DNA of 38,581 nt. Source: Bacteroidetes bacterium GWA2_31_9 (GTDB lineage: Bacteria; Bacteroidota; Bacteroidia; Bacteroidales; GWF2-33-38). The position numbers and the translations under genes are program-made. A model generated the notes under the pieces. It worked only from the letters and a program-made list of their open reading frames with translations, was not told the origin of the DNA and did not search any database. The stretch covers positions 1 through 38,581 of the forward strand of contig MEND01000131.1 in assembly GCA_001768975.1 (NCBI GenBank), read 5' to 3'. This document shows, piece by piece, positions 24,551 to 32,833 of the stretch. How positions within the stretch are numbered: position 1 is the first letter of the stretch; each line of letters begins with the position of its first letter.

Positions 24551-27010
24551 TTACTCCTGAAAATAAACCCTCTTAACCCTTCTCGAAATTGAAGTCAGGA
24601 TTTCGTAAGGAATTGTTTGGGCATCTTTTGCAATATTTTCAATCGGATAATTTTCGTTAAAAATTATTACTTCGTCACCTTCTTTTGCTTCAATTTCAGA
24701 AATGTTAATCATTGTCATATCCATGCAAATATTTCCAATTATTGGAGCAATTTTATTGTTTACCATTACTTTTCCTGCTCCATTGCTTAAAATACGGTGC
24801 AAACCATCGGCATAACCAATTGGAATTGTAGCAATTTTTCCTTGCTTTTCTAATTTCCCTTTTCTGTTATATCCAACAGTATCAGTGGTTTCTAAAGTTT
24901 TTATTTGCGAAATAATTGTCTTTAACGAACACACATTCATTAACCGACCTTTTGAAACCGAGCTAACTCCATATAAGCCAATTCCAAGTCTTACCATATC
25001 AAAATTATATTCCGGAAATCGTTCAACTCCAGATGAATTAAGCACATGCTTGATTACATTGTATTTTAGGTGTTTTTCTATTTTCTCAGCTACAGTTAAA
25101 AAAATTTCAATCTGATGTTTCGTAAAATCGTCTTGATTTTTGTCTTCACTGGCAACTAAATGCGTAAATACAGATTTTACAATAATTGAATTATTCTCGC
25201 TCAAAATATTAAGTAATTCGTCAACTTCGGAACTTAAAAAGCCTAAACGCTTCATTCCTGTATCAATTTTTAAATGAATAGGATAGGAGCCTGACAAATA
25301 ATATTTTTGAGATTTAATAAATGAATTTAAAATCTTTAAGCTATAAATTTCGGGTTCCAGATTATATTCAAACATTTGATTGAATCCATTCTCTTCGGGA
25401 TTCATAATCATAATTGGAATTGTGATTCCTGCTTTTCGTAATTCAATTCCTTCGTCGATATATGCAACGGCCAAATAATCAATTCTCTGGTGAGAAAGCA
25501 GGTTTGAAATTTCTAAAATTCCGCTTCCATAAGAAAAAGCCTTTACCATTGCCATAACTTTAGTTTCTGGTTTGAGTAAAGATTTATAGTAGTTAAGATT
25601 ATGAACAACAGCATTTAAGTTGACTTCATGAACTGTTTCGTGTACTTTATACTGTAAAATAGAACTTATTTTTTCAAACTGAAAAACCCTAGCTCCTTTT
25701 AGCAAAATTGCTTCATTTTGAAGTTGATATTCAGTAATATGACTTAAAAAGTCAGAAGTATTAAGAAAAAAATGTTTTTTGACTTTGAAAAAATCGGCAT
25801 ATTTTGAGATTCCTTCGCCAATTCCTATAAATCTATAAATTTCGCTTTTATTGATTAATGATGCAACTTCCTTGTAAAGAGCTTCTTCGTTTTTGCCAGA
25901 CTCTAGCAAGTCAGATAAAATAACTGTTTTTTGAGAATATTGATGTTGTTGTTTAAGATAATCAAGGGCAATTATTAACGAGCCAATATCTGAATTGTAA
26001 CTATCGTTAATAATTAAACAATCGTTAATTCCGGCTTTTAGCTCCATTCGCATTTCAATAGGCACAAGATTTTTCATGCGTTCAGCAATAATTTCATGTG
26101 AATATTCTAAGTGAATCATTGTAAGCCAGCATGTTATTGAGTTTTCAATTGATGCATCATCAATAAATGGAATTTCAATCTCGAAATGTTTGTTCCGATT
26201 TTCAGCCTTTATTTTAGTCGATTTTTCAGCTTTAATTATTGATTCAATTTTTAAAGTAGCATTATTGTCTTTTGACCATGTTAATAGTGTTTTATCGGAA
26301 TATTTGCTGATAATTGCCTTGTGAATATCCTGAAAATCTGAGCAATAAATAATGGTTTTGCAATTGTAAAATAGCTTTAGTTTTTCGGAAATTTTTTGGT
26401 TCAAATTTTCAAAATTTTCTTGATGTGCCTGACCAATATTTGTAAAAATTCCGATGTCGGGTTTTATAATATTTTCGAGATTTTCCATCTCGTTTGTTAA
26501 GCTTATTCCTGCTTCAAAAATTCCAATATCCGAATTATCATCTAATTGCCAAACCGAAAGAGGAACTCCAATTTGTGAATTATAACTTCGTGGACTTTTT
26601 GTGATATTTTTTTCGGTCGAAAGCAATTGTGAAAGCCATTCTTTTACAACTGTTTTACCATTGCTTCCAGTAATTCCAATAATTGGAATGTTAAATTTAT
26701 TTCGGTGATATTGAGTTAATTTTTGAAGTGCATTTATTGTGTTTTCGACTAAAATAAATGCAGAATTTTTATATTTTTCTGTGTCAGGAACTGATGTAAC
26801 AACAAATGCACGAAGTCCTTTTTCGTAAAGTTCATCAATATATTTATGCCCGTTGTGCCTTTTTCCATTTATTGCAAAAAATATAGTTTCACTAGGCGAA
26901 ATCAACGAACGGCTATCGGTTAGCAAATATCTGAAAGAAGTTTTTTGGTTTGTTCCAAATATTTTTCCTCCAATAATAGATGCAATTTTATCAATTTTAT
27001 ATTCTGACAT
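24551..27010 (-). CDS. MurF-Alr fusion: D-Ala-D-Ala adding enzyme and alanine racemase
   Basis: The 819-aa protein joins two cell-wall enzymes. Residues 1-450 are MurF, which adds D-Ala-D-Ala to UDP-MurNAc-tripeptide; the ATP loop is GITGSNGKT (112-120). Residues about 460-819 are a PLP-dependent alanine racemase with the cofactor lysine Lys490 in MVKAFSYGSG and the second catalytic Tyr in TVGYNRKGK, plus the PIGYADGLHR motif. The fusion, known in Bacteroidota, couples D-alanine supply to its use. It follows tdk by 3 bp, so the two are cotranscribed. No damage is seen in either half. Confidence 0.95.
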   Translation of the reverse strand: MSEYKIDKIASIIGGKIFGTNQKTSFRYLLTDSRSLISPSETIFFAINGKRHNGHKYIDELYEKGLRAFVVTSVPDTEKYKNSAFILVENTINALQKLTQYHRNKFNIPIIGITGSNGKTVVKEWLSQLLSTEKNITKSPRSYNSQIGVPLSVWQLDDNSDIGIFEAGISLTNEMENLENIIKPDIGIFTNIGQAHQENFENLNQKISEKLKLFYNCKTIIYCSDFQDIHKAIISKYSDKTLLTWSKDNNATLKIESIIKAEKSTKIKAENRNKHFEIEIPFIDDASIENSITCWLTMIHLEYSHEIIAERMKNLVPIEMRMELKAGINDCLIINDSYNSDIGSLIIALDYLKQQHQYSQKTVILSDLLESGKNEEALYKEVASLINKSEIYRFIGIGEGISKYADFFKVKKHFFLNTSDFLSHITEYQLQNEAILLKGARVFQFEKISSILQYKVHETVHEVNLNAVVHNLNYYKSLLKPETKVMAMVKAFSYGSGILEISNLLSHQRIDYLAVAYIDEGIELRKAGITIPIMIMNPEENGFNQMFEYNLEPEIYSLKILNSFIKSQKYYLSGSYPIHLKIDTGMKRLGFLSSEVDELLNILSENNSIIVKSVFTHLVASEDKNQDDFTKHQIEIFLTVAEKIEKHLKYNVIKHVLNSSGVERFPEYNFDMVRLGIGLYGVSSVSKGRLMNVCSLKTIISQIKTLETTDTVGYNRKGKLEKQGKIATIPIGYADGLHRILSNGAGKVMVNNKIAPIIGNICMDMTMINISEIEAKEGDEVIIFNENYPIENIAKDAQTIPYEILTSISRRVKRVYFQE

Positions 27011-27013
27011 TAT

Positions 27014-27604
27014 TTAGTGAGATTCACTTTTTGCAAGAGCTTCTTTAAAACAACTTCGGCATAATGGCTCATAAATATCTTTTTCGCCAAGTACTACAAG
27101 CTTTTCGATTGCCGAAAGGCGATGCGAAAATTGTGCAAGATTTCCGCAATGAACACATATTGCATGAACTTTTGTAACATATTCGGCAATTGACACTAAC
27201 GCAGGAATGGGTCCGAAAGGTTTTCCTTTAAAGTCCATATCTAATCCTGCAACAATCACTCTCACACCATTATTTGCTAAAGTATTGCAAACTTCAATTA
27301 GTCCATTATCGAAAAATTGTGCTTCGTCAATTCCAACTACATCAACATCTCCGGTTAGTAATAAAATATTTGCAGCGGTTTCAACTGGGGTTGAAAGAAT
27401 TGCATTTGAGTCGTGCGAAACAACTTCTTCTTCAGAATATCTGACATCAACTTGTGGCTTGAATATTTCAACTTTTTGTTTAGCAAATTTTGCACGCTTC
27501 AATCGTCGAATCAATTCTTCTGTTTTGCCCGAAAACATTGAGCCACAAACAACTTCAATCCAGCCACTTCTCTTGGTATTTCCTATCCTATTTTCTAAAA
27601 ACAT
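27014..27604 (-). CDS. tdk: Thymidine kinase
   Basis: From the ATG at 27604 (MFLENRIG) this is a 196-aa type II thymidine kinase; the frame extends to 27652, but that would cover the promoter and add a non-conserved leader. Walker A is [14 protein letters not shown], Walker B is [13 protein letters not shown], and four cysteines (CVHC near 145, CRSC near the end) form the structural zinc site. It phosphorylates salvaged thymidine to dTMP, complementing ThyA and the nucleoside permease in this window. murF-alr follows 3 bp later. Confidence 0.95.
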   Translation of the reverse strand: MFLENRIGNTKRSGWIEVVCGSMFSGKTEELIRRLKRAKFAKQKVEIFKPQVDVRYSEEEVVSHDSNAILSTPVETAANILLLTGDVDVVGIDEAQFFDNGLIEVCNTLANNGVRVIVAGLDMDFKGKPFGPIPALVSIAEYVTKVHAICVHCGNLAQFSHRLSAIEKLVVLGEKDIYEPLCRSCFKEALAKSESH

Positions 27605-27623
27605 TTTAATTAATCTGTACCTA

Positions 27624-27656
27624 CAAAAATAAAATAATTTGGCTATTTTCAAGCAA
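27624..27656 (-). promoter_or_regulatory. Promoter of the tdk-murF-alr operon
   Basis: On the minus strand the -7 box TATTTTTG (27624-27631) lies 19 bp before the tdk ATG at 27604, and a TTG (27654-27656) lies at the right distance for the -33 box. Its position supports the 27604 start over 27652. Confidence 0.55.
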
Positions 27657-27772
27657 TATCAATTTTTTTAATTATTAAAAATTTAAGATGTTATAAATCG
27701 GTATTATGTTTGTATGATGCTTTAATTTTTATAACATTATCATTTAAGGTTGTTAAACTGAAATGATTTTTC

Positions 27773-27780
27773 TATTTTTG
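27773..27780 (+). promoter_or_regulatory. Putative -7 box of the MORN_2 protein gene
   Basis: TATTTTTG, 20 bp before the ATG at 27801. A TTG at 27750-27752 is slightly too close for a standard -33 element. Confidence 0.45.
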
Positions 27781-27800
27781 ATGTTCGAATAAAATTTATA

Positions 27801-28679
27801 ATGAGATACATAATAATAATATTGATTTCTGTTTTTTTTCAGTTTGTAGCTAGTTCACAAACGTCTGAAAATTACAATGGAGAAACGATAAACCTAACTG
27901 ATGCAGAAGGTCTTAAACAGGGTAAGTGGCTTAAGTTTAATACTGATAAAACTGTTGTAATTGAAGAAGGAAAGTACGTTAATAATAAAAAAGAAGAGCT
28001 TTGGAAACAATATTATAATAGTGGAAAAATTAAAACTGAGCTGACTTACAAGAATAATAAAGCTGACGGATATGCAAAGTTTTACTACGAAAACGGAAAT
28101 GTTTCAGAAGAAGGTTTATGGCAAAGTAATAAATGGATAGGTGCTTATAAAATGTATTTTGAAAATGGAAATCTATCTTATGAGTGGAATTATACCGAGC
28201 AAGGAAAGCGAACAGGAGTCCAAAAATATTATCATCCAAATGGTAAAATAATGATTGAAGGCGATTGGCAAGAAGGTAAAGAAAACGGAATAATTAAAGA
28301 ATACGACGATTCAGGAAATCTTGTTGCCGAAAAGAACTTTAATGGTGGAAAATTTGATGTTGCTACTTCAAAAGAATACACAACAACTTCTACAAATAAC
28401 AATACTACTAATAATACAACTCAAGCTGAAATCAAAAAAGATACCGTAAAAACCAATACGAATGTAACCACTACAACTAAAGCTTTAGAATTATTTACCG
28501 GAACTGGCTATAATAAATTATACACCAAAGATGGCAAAATTGAACAAGAAGGCGATTTTGTAAATGGTATATTAATGAAAGGTAAAAAATTCTATTACGA
28601 TGCAACTGGCAAATTATCTAAAACAGCCATTATTAAAGACGGTAAAGTCCTTAACGTTATTGTCGAAGAACATAAGTAG
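27801..28679 (+). CDS. Exported MORN_2 (YwqK-like) repeat protein
   Basis: The 292-aa protein has a signal peptide (about 1-19, ending VASSQ). At least five MORN_2-type repeats of about 22 residues follow (pattern G-x-W/Y-x-x-Y-x-x-x-G-x-I, e.g. KQYYNSGKIKTELTYKNNKA). A Thr/Asn-rich linker (about 195-225) and one more repeat come at the end (LYTKDGKIEQEGDF). Such proteins form a beta-hairpin meander; the name YwqK antitoxin given to relatives says little about function. It is probably periplasmic. The gene has its own promoter and terminator. Confidence 0.8.
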   Translation: MRYIIIILISVFFQFVASSQTSENYNGETINLTDAEGLKQGKWLKFNTDKTVVIEEGKYVNNKKEELWKQYYNSGKIKTELTYKNNKADGYAKFYYENGNVSEEGLWQSNKWIGAYKMYFENGNLSYEWNYTEQGKRTGVQKYYHPNGKIMIEGDWQEGKENGIIKEYDDSGNLVAEKNFNGGKFDVATSKEYTTTSTNNNTTNNTTQAEIKKDTVKTNTNVTTTTKALELFTGTGYNKLYTKDGKIEQEGDFVNGILMKGKKFYYDATGKLSKTAIIKDGKVLNVIVEEHK

Positions 28680-28717
28680 TTTTTGATTTTTGAATTAGAA
28701 AAATAACGTTATTAAAC

Positions 28718-28760
28718 ACCACACATGTTCAATTAAATTTGGAAATATTGTGTGGTTTTT
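28718..28760 (+). terminator. Terminator after the MORN_2 gene
   Basis: ACCACACA (28718-28725) and TGTGTGGT (28749-28756) form an 8-bp stem with a 23-nt loop, followed by TTTT. An alternative pairing of ATGTTCA with TGAACAT is also possible. Confidence 0.6.
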
Positions 28761-28902
28761 ATGAACATATAAACGAGTTGGCGGATATTTGAAAACGCTC
28801 CTAGATAATTGTACTGTTTAAATTAAATAATTGGGGTGAACAAATATCTTTCCTTTACAGGGTTCGTTTTTATTCTATTTACATTAAAAAGAAATAATAT
28901 AA

Positions 28903-30186
28903 ATGGCTAATAATACTCATGGTGCTCTTCTTAAAAGAGGAATTGAAAGTACTGTAGCACAAAATCTTGTTGAATCTGGTTATACAATTGAAAAATTACA
29001 ATACAAGACTTTAGAAGACTTAATTGCCCTTGGAATACCAGAAGTACAATCAAAAAAACTATTGGATGGACGCCCACCAATTCCAGACGACACGTTTGCT
29101 CAAGTTTTACATGATTCCAAACATGTTTGCTGTGTTTGTAGAGAAGCAAGTAGAGGAATTATTATTCACCATATCGAAGAGTGGGCTATAAGTCGAAGTC
29201 ATGATTATGATAATTTGGTTGTATTATGCTCTTTACACCACGATGAAGCTCATACTAAAAGATATTTAACAATAGTTCTTAGTTCAGACAAGATCCGATT
29301 CGCAAGAGAGAAATGGTATGCACAAGTCAAGGCTCATGATACTGCTGTAATTACAGGACACCCAATTCCCGAATTTGACAATCAGGAAATCAGTGAGGTT
29401 GAAGTGAGTGATGTGGAACAATTCATTAATTCATTAAAATCTAATACTATCATCCGATTAAAAGAAGGAAAGTACAATCTTTCTGACATCGCAAAATACG
29501 ACTCTAATCCAAACGTAAGATGGCGAACTGTTTTTAACGGTTATGAACCTCATATTGAAAACATAAAAAATCTGAAAATAGTTGGCGAGGGAAGGGTTGA
29601 AATATTAATTAACCCATCATACGCATGGGTTCTGAGATTTAATAATAGTTCAAACATTGAAATAACTAATATAACCGCAGGACATATCACTCCTGGAAGT
29701 TGTACTGGTGGAGTATTTATGTTTAATGAATGCCACCGCATAAAAATATCAAACTGTGACCTTTATGGATGTGGTACATATGGATTGACATTCAATAAAA
29801 GTTCTAATGGCACTATTAATAAAACGATTGTTCGAGAATGTACATACGGCATTGCCCAATTCTTTAATTCAAGTAAAATAATTTTTAGAGATTGTTCATT
29901 TTTAGACTGTCAAGAGTTTGATTTATTGACCATTCTTGAATATTGTGAAGATATTTCATTTTTGACATGCAATTTTCGCAATAATTATATCTCCTGGGAT
30001 GAACGATTTTTCATCGAGACAGATAGAACCTGCAAGGACATTGTAATTGAATACTCAGAAATAAAGAACAATAAGGTTCTAAATTGGTCTAATGAACCTG
30101 AGGTAATTTTAACAAGACACAATGATTACAGCAATAATAACTTTCAACACCCAGAAGACCAGTGGTATTTTGATGATGAAAATTAA
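28903..30186 (+). CDS. HhH-like/HNH nuclease/right-handed beta-helix protein
   Basis: This 427-aa protein joins three parts. Residues about 10-55 look like a helix-hairpin-helix module (TLEDLIALGIPEVQSKKLL). Residues 73-120 are an HNH nuclease core: Cys76-x2-Cys79, His89-His90, Asn104, Cys109-x2-His112-His113, all needed residues present. Residues about 170-400 are a right-handed parallel beta-helix (strands such as NIEITNITAGHI, HRIKISNCDLYGCGTYGLTF, KIIFRDCSFLDC). There is no signal peptide or membrane segment, so it should act in the cytoplasm, where beta-helix domains are unusual. Possible roles are defence nuclease or cassette-borne effector; substrate unknown. An attC-like region follows 17 bp after the stop. 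Confidence 0.8.
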   Translation: MANNTHGALLKRGIESTVAQNLVESGYTIEKLQYKTLEDLIALGIPEVQSKKLLDGRPPIPDDTFAQVLHDSKHVCCVCREASRGIIIHHIEEWAISRSHDYDNLVVLCSLHHDEAHTKRYLTIVLSSDKIRFAREKWYAQVKAHDTAVITGHPIPEFDNQEISEVEVSDVEQFINSLKSNTIIRLKEGKYNLSDIAKYDSNPNVRWRTVFNGYEPHIENIKNLKIVGEGRVEILINPSYAWVLRFNNSSNIEITNITAGHITPGSCTGGVFMFNECHRIKISNCDLYGCGTYGLTFNKSSNGTINKTIVRECTYGIAQFFNSSKIIFRDCSFLDCQEFDLLTILEYCEDISFLTCNFRNNYISWDERFFIETDRTCKDIVIEYSEIKNNKVLNWSNEPEVILTRHNDYSNNNFQHPEDQWYFDDEN

Positions 30187-30203
30187 CTATGAAAGACAAA
30201 CAT

Positions 30204-30335
30204 CCGATAACAGCACCTTGCCAAAAGCAGGTCAGTCGTGGTTAAAGAAACTTTTGGCTCTGAATAAATATTAGAGATAGCTTGACAGGTTGGTGCTCCG
30301 AAAGCCCCGCCTTCGGCAAGCTGCAAACCGTTCCC
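30204..30335 (+). other. attC-like imperfect inverted repeat, first
   Basis: Starts CCGATAAC (30204-30211) and ends near CCGTT (30328-30332). Inner arms GCACCTTGCC (30213-30222) and GGCAAGCTGC (30315-30324) pair at 9 of 10 positions. The length, about 130 bp, and position just after a stop codon resemble an integron attC site, but the end box GTTCCC does not fit the GTTRRRY consensus and no integrase is in the window. Confidence 0.35.
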
Positions 30336-30617
30336 ACACAGTTTAAAAAAGCTTTGATTAAGTTTGTTTCCTAATAAAGAAACTCGTAAAATGACAGAGA
30401 ACTCTTTAAAAAGCTTAATGAAAATATTTGGGAATTTAGAACACAATTCAACAGTAAAGCATATAGACTTTTTTCATTTTGGGACAATACAACAGAACAA
30501 ACAACTTTAGTTGTAGCAACTCATGGAATATTGAAAAAGACACAAAAGACACCAAAAAAAGAAATAGAAAAAGCGGAAGAAATTAGAAAACACTATTTTA
30601 TCAATAAAAACAAATAA
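30336..30617 (+). pseudogene. Decayed HigB-like (Gp49/RelE) toxin
   Basis: One frame ending at TAA 30615-30617 encodes the C-terminal two thirds of a HigB-type toxin. FKKLNENIWEFRTQF and KAYRLFSFWD are the core strands. THGILKKTQKTPKKEIEKAE is the family's conserved ending. Upstream in the same frame there is toxin-like sequence (QFKKALIKFVS) but with three stop codons between 30372 and 30392, and no ATG start remains. The toxin is therefore most likely dead. It ends 2 bp before the intact antitoxin gene, the usual toxin-first order of higBA. Confidence 0.7.
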
Positions 30618-30619
30618 TT

Positions 30620-30943
30620 ATGAATAAGAAATTAAAAACAATCTCGCTTGATACAATGATAGACAAGCATATTGGTAAAATCGGAACTCCAAAACGAGAT
30701 AGCTTTGAAAATGAGTTAAGGCTTGACTTGCTTGGAGAAGCAATAAAACAAGCACGATTAGAGCGAAAATTAACACAAGAAGAACTTGGGCAACTCGTAG
30801 GAGTTAAAAAAGCACAAATTTCAAAATTGGAAAACAGCTTGACAGATGCGAGATTCGAGACAATAATTAAAGTTTTTAGAGCATTAAACGCTAAAATAAA
30901 TTTTAATGTAGAGCTACTGAATCAAACAATGAAACTAGCTTAA
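30620..30943 (+). CDS. HigA-like XRE-family antitoxin
   Basis: The 107-aa protein has a helix-turn-helix of the XRE/Cro type at about residues 37-95 (LGEAIKQARLERKLTQEELG, VGVKKAQISKLENSLTDARFETIIKVFRAL), preceded by an N-terminal extension typical of HigA partners of Gp49-like toxins. It should bind its own promoter and neutralise HigB. The toxin gene before it is decayed while this gene is open throughout. It may survive as a free antitoxin or a plain repressor. Confidence 0.85.
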   Translation: MNKKLKTISLDTMIDKHIGKIGTPKRDSFENELRLDLLGEAIKQARLERKLTQEELGQLVGVKKAQISKLENSLTDARFETIIKVFRALNAKINFNVELLNQTMKLA

Positions 30944-30949
30944 AATAAA

Positions 30950-31087
30950 AACCGTGTGGCAACAAATGCTAATTGTAATAAGGCTTTCAGTGATAATTTG
31001 AGCATTCTGCATTGTACAAACTTCGGTGTAACTCGACAAAGAGGTATTCCAAAATCCCTTGCTGCATTTAGCCTTAGACGTTATCGG
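30950..31087 (+). other. attC-like region, second
   Basis: After higA comes a 140-bp non-coding stretch ending GTTATCGG (31080-31087), the exact reverse complement of CCGATAAC at 30204-30211. Inside, AAATGC (30964-30969) pairs with GCATTT (31064-31069), and AATGCTAATT pairs with AATT-TG-AGCATT if two bases are left out, as in attC stems. The match to the classical consensus is weak. It would close a higBA cassette. Confidence 0.3.
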
Positions 31088-31372
31088 AAATTATGAGTCG
31101 TCCTAAAAAATGTCAACACTCCAAAAAAGATAAATTGAAAAATATGAAATCTAAATCTTTAAAGGGATTTTGTATTTTCCGATAAATCGAAACAAGTCTT
31201 GTAACAACTATTCCACAAAAAACACAAAAGAGAACTCTGCGAAAACACATCAGCGTTTTTATATTTGAAGAATGTTTTTAACATATTTTGATTTTTTTTA
31301 ACAAATTGATTTCAATTTACATTAATTTCTTATTTTTATACAAATATTATTAATTTAAAACATTAAAATTTT
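31088..31372. other. Non-coding gap with a 30-codon open frame
   Basis: An ATG at 31093, 5 bp after GTTATCGG, opens a 30-codon basic frame (MSRPKKCQHSKKDKLKNMKS at its start) to TAA 31183-31185. The sequence TCCGATAA recurs at 31178-31185. This may be the debris of another cassette; I see no other feature and no good promoter for the gene at 31373. Confidence 0.25.
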
Positions 31373-31822
31373 ATGGAAGAACAAGCTGTAAAAACTAAAG
31401 CCGGAATGGGATTAGGAATAGCCGGATTTGTATTAGGTTTAGTTGCATTAATTATTTCTTTTATCCCATGTCTTGGTACTTGGGCTCTTATTCCAGGTGT
31501 TGTTGGTTTAATTTTAAGTGCTATTGCTCTTTCAATGGCTACTAAGGGAAATGGAGCTAAAGGTTTAATTATTGCTGCACTTATTGTTTCTATTATTGGA
31601 ACTGGAATTGCTGCTTATCAGTGGTATTTTTGGAATAAAGTTGCAACTGAAGCAACTGAAGGTCTTAAAAACTTTGATGACGAGTGGAAAAATGCAATGA
31701 ATGATTTAAATGGTGAATTAGAAAACTTAGACACTGATTTAAATGAACAACTTGATGCTGTTGCAGATAGCTTAACCGAAGATGCTACTGAACCAACAGA
31801 ATCTAACGAATCAACTGAATAA
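31373..31822 (+). CDS. DUF4190-like small membrane protein
   Basis: The 149-aa protein has a charged start followed by three hydrophobic segments (about 12-34, 36-54, 62-84), rich in Gly and Ala with the GLGIAGFVLGLVALI pattern of DUF4190. An acidic, probably helical tail of about 60 residues follows (KNFDDEWKNAMNDLNGELEN). It is an inner membrane protein of unknown function. The next gene, DUF2752, overlaps its end by about 40 bp if its ATG at 31782 is used; the two families are often found together in Bacteroidota. Confidence 0.75.
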   Translation: MEEQAVKTKAGMGLGIAGFVLGLVALIISFIPCLGTWALIPGVVGLILSAIALSMATKGNGAKGLIIAALIVSIIGTGIAAYQWYFWNKVATEATEGLKNFDDEWKNAMNDLNGELENLDTDLNEQLDAVADSLTEDATEPTESNESTE

Positions 31823-32222
31823 TAAGACATTGCTTCTTAAGCAACCTTATCAGATAATAAATTTAATTTTTGCCGGAATTTTCATATCAATTATGATTTA
31901 TTCTGGCTTTTTTTCTGCTGAAAAAAACAATCACCCTATTGATTGTCAGGTTTATGAAAATACTGGCAAACCATGTCCTACATGTGGTTTATCAAGATCT
32001 TTTTCTGAAATTATTCGATTTGAATTAGATAAAGCAGTAATCTATAATAAGTATTCATTAAAATTATTTTCATTTTTCTTTATTGAATTAGTTTTAAGAC
32101 TATGTTTTTTCATAATTTTATACTTTAATTTTATCCGATTAAGAATAATTCTATTTATAGATATAATTATTTCAGTCGTATTATTTTTATATTGTTTTAG
32201 TGATTTAATATTTTATGTATAA
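31782..32222 (+). CDS. DUF2752 membrane protein
   Basis: The 146-aa protein carries the DUF2752 signature PCPTCGLSRSF (Cys65, Cys68) after Cys55, set between hydrophobic segments (about 24-45, 93-118, 121-144). Its role is unknown; the Cys pair could bind metal or be redox active. The ATG at 31782 overlaps DUF4190 by 41 bp; a TTG near 31830, just after the DUF4190 stop, is an alternative that would remove about 16 non-conserved residues. Its stop overlaps the next gene by 8 bp (ATGTATAA). Confidence 0.8.
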   Translation: MLLNQQNLTNQLNNKTLLLKQPYQIINLIFAGIFISIMIYSGFFSAEKNNHPIDCQVYENTGKPCPTCGLSRSFSEIIRFELDKAVIYNKYSLKLFSFFFIELVLRLCFFIILYFNFIRLRIILFIDIIISVVLFLYCFSDLIFYV

Positions 32223-32670
32223 GCTATTTATATTATTATTTGTTTGTTTTGAACTTATTGCATGCAAGATTAAACTTGTTGACGAAGTAGTAAAAACATA
32301 CCCAGATGGAAAAAAAGCCATGGTTAACATGTACGAAGAAGGAGACTCAACTAAAGTCGTAAAACGTCAAATTAAATATTACCAAAATGGGAATATAGAA
32401 GTTGAAGGCGATTTTGAAAATGGGAAACGTACCGGCAAGTGGACTTATTATTATGACTCAGGTAATAAGTGGAGCGAAGGTACATTTGAAAACGATTTAA
32501 GTAATGGAAAATTTACTGTTTGGTATAAAGATGGTAAAATAAATTACAAATCAGAATATAATAAAGGACAACCTGATGGCAAATGGACTTTTTATGATGA
32601 AAAAGAAAAGCCTATTAAAGAAGTAGTTTTTGAAAAAGGAAACAAAAAATCAGAAAAAAAGTTAGATTAA
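32215..32670 (+). CDS. MORN_2 repeat lipoprotein
   Basis: The 151-aa protein has a lipoprotein signal peptide with lipobox LIAC (lipid-bearing Cys17), so it is anchored in a membrane. Four MORN_2-type repeats follow (e.g. IKYYQNGNIEVEGDFENGKR, WTYYYDSGNKWSEGTFEND, FTVWYKDGKINYKSEYNKGQ). It overlaps the DUF2752 gene by 8 bp and is the last of three coupled genes. Function unknown. Confidence 0.82.
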   Translation: MYKLFILLFVCFELIACKIKLVDEVVKTYPDGKKAMVNMYEEGDSTKVVKRQIKYYQNGNIEVEGDFENGKRTGKWTYYYDSGNKWSEGTFENDLSNGKFTVWYKDGKINYKSEYNKGQPDGKWTFYDEKEKPIKEVVFEKGNKKSEKKLD

Positions 32671-32719
32671 AAACAACTAAAAGCATTTTCTTGATAATGG
32701 GGGAAGTTATTTTGAAATT

Positions 32720-32785
32720 ATTACCTACGGACAAACAGTATTACCGTTTTAGTATTTTATTGACATATAAACCAAATGGATTATT
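32720..32785 (+). repeat. Decayed REP-doublet
   Basis: Resembles the right end of the elements at 6523-6585 and 19551-19612: TTACC-TAC-GGACAA, then TTTTATTGACATATAA, then AACC-AAA-TGGATT. The first stem has lost pairs, the second is mostly gone. Hairpin centres are about 48 bp apart. It lies between convergent genes. Confidence 0.6.
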
Positions 32786-32833
32786 TTCTCAATAAGAAGT
32801 TCCAACAAAATAAAATTTTTAGTCGGTTAGTAG

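Noticed and set aside
24398-24592. 64-codon plus-strand frame with two hydrophobic stretches
   Set aside because: It runs 42 bp into the 3' end of murF-alr on the other strand, has no recognisable family and no promoter box; AT-rich DNA easily gives such hydrophobic frames.
27605-27652. Longer start for thymidine kinase
   Set aside because: The extension covers a good promoter -7 box (27624-27631) and adds a non-conserved leader.
31093-31185. 30-codon basic open frame after GTTATCGG
   Set aside because: Too short, no family, no ribosome-binding or promoter evidence; kept only as part of the gap description.
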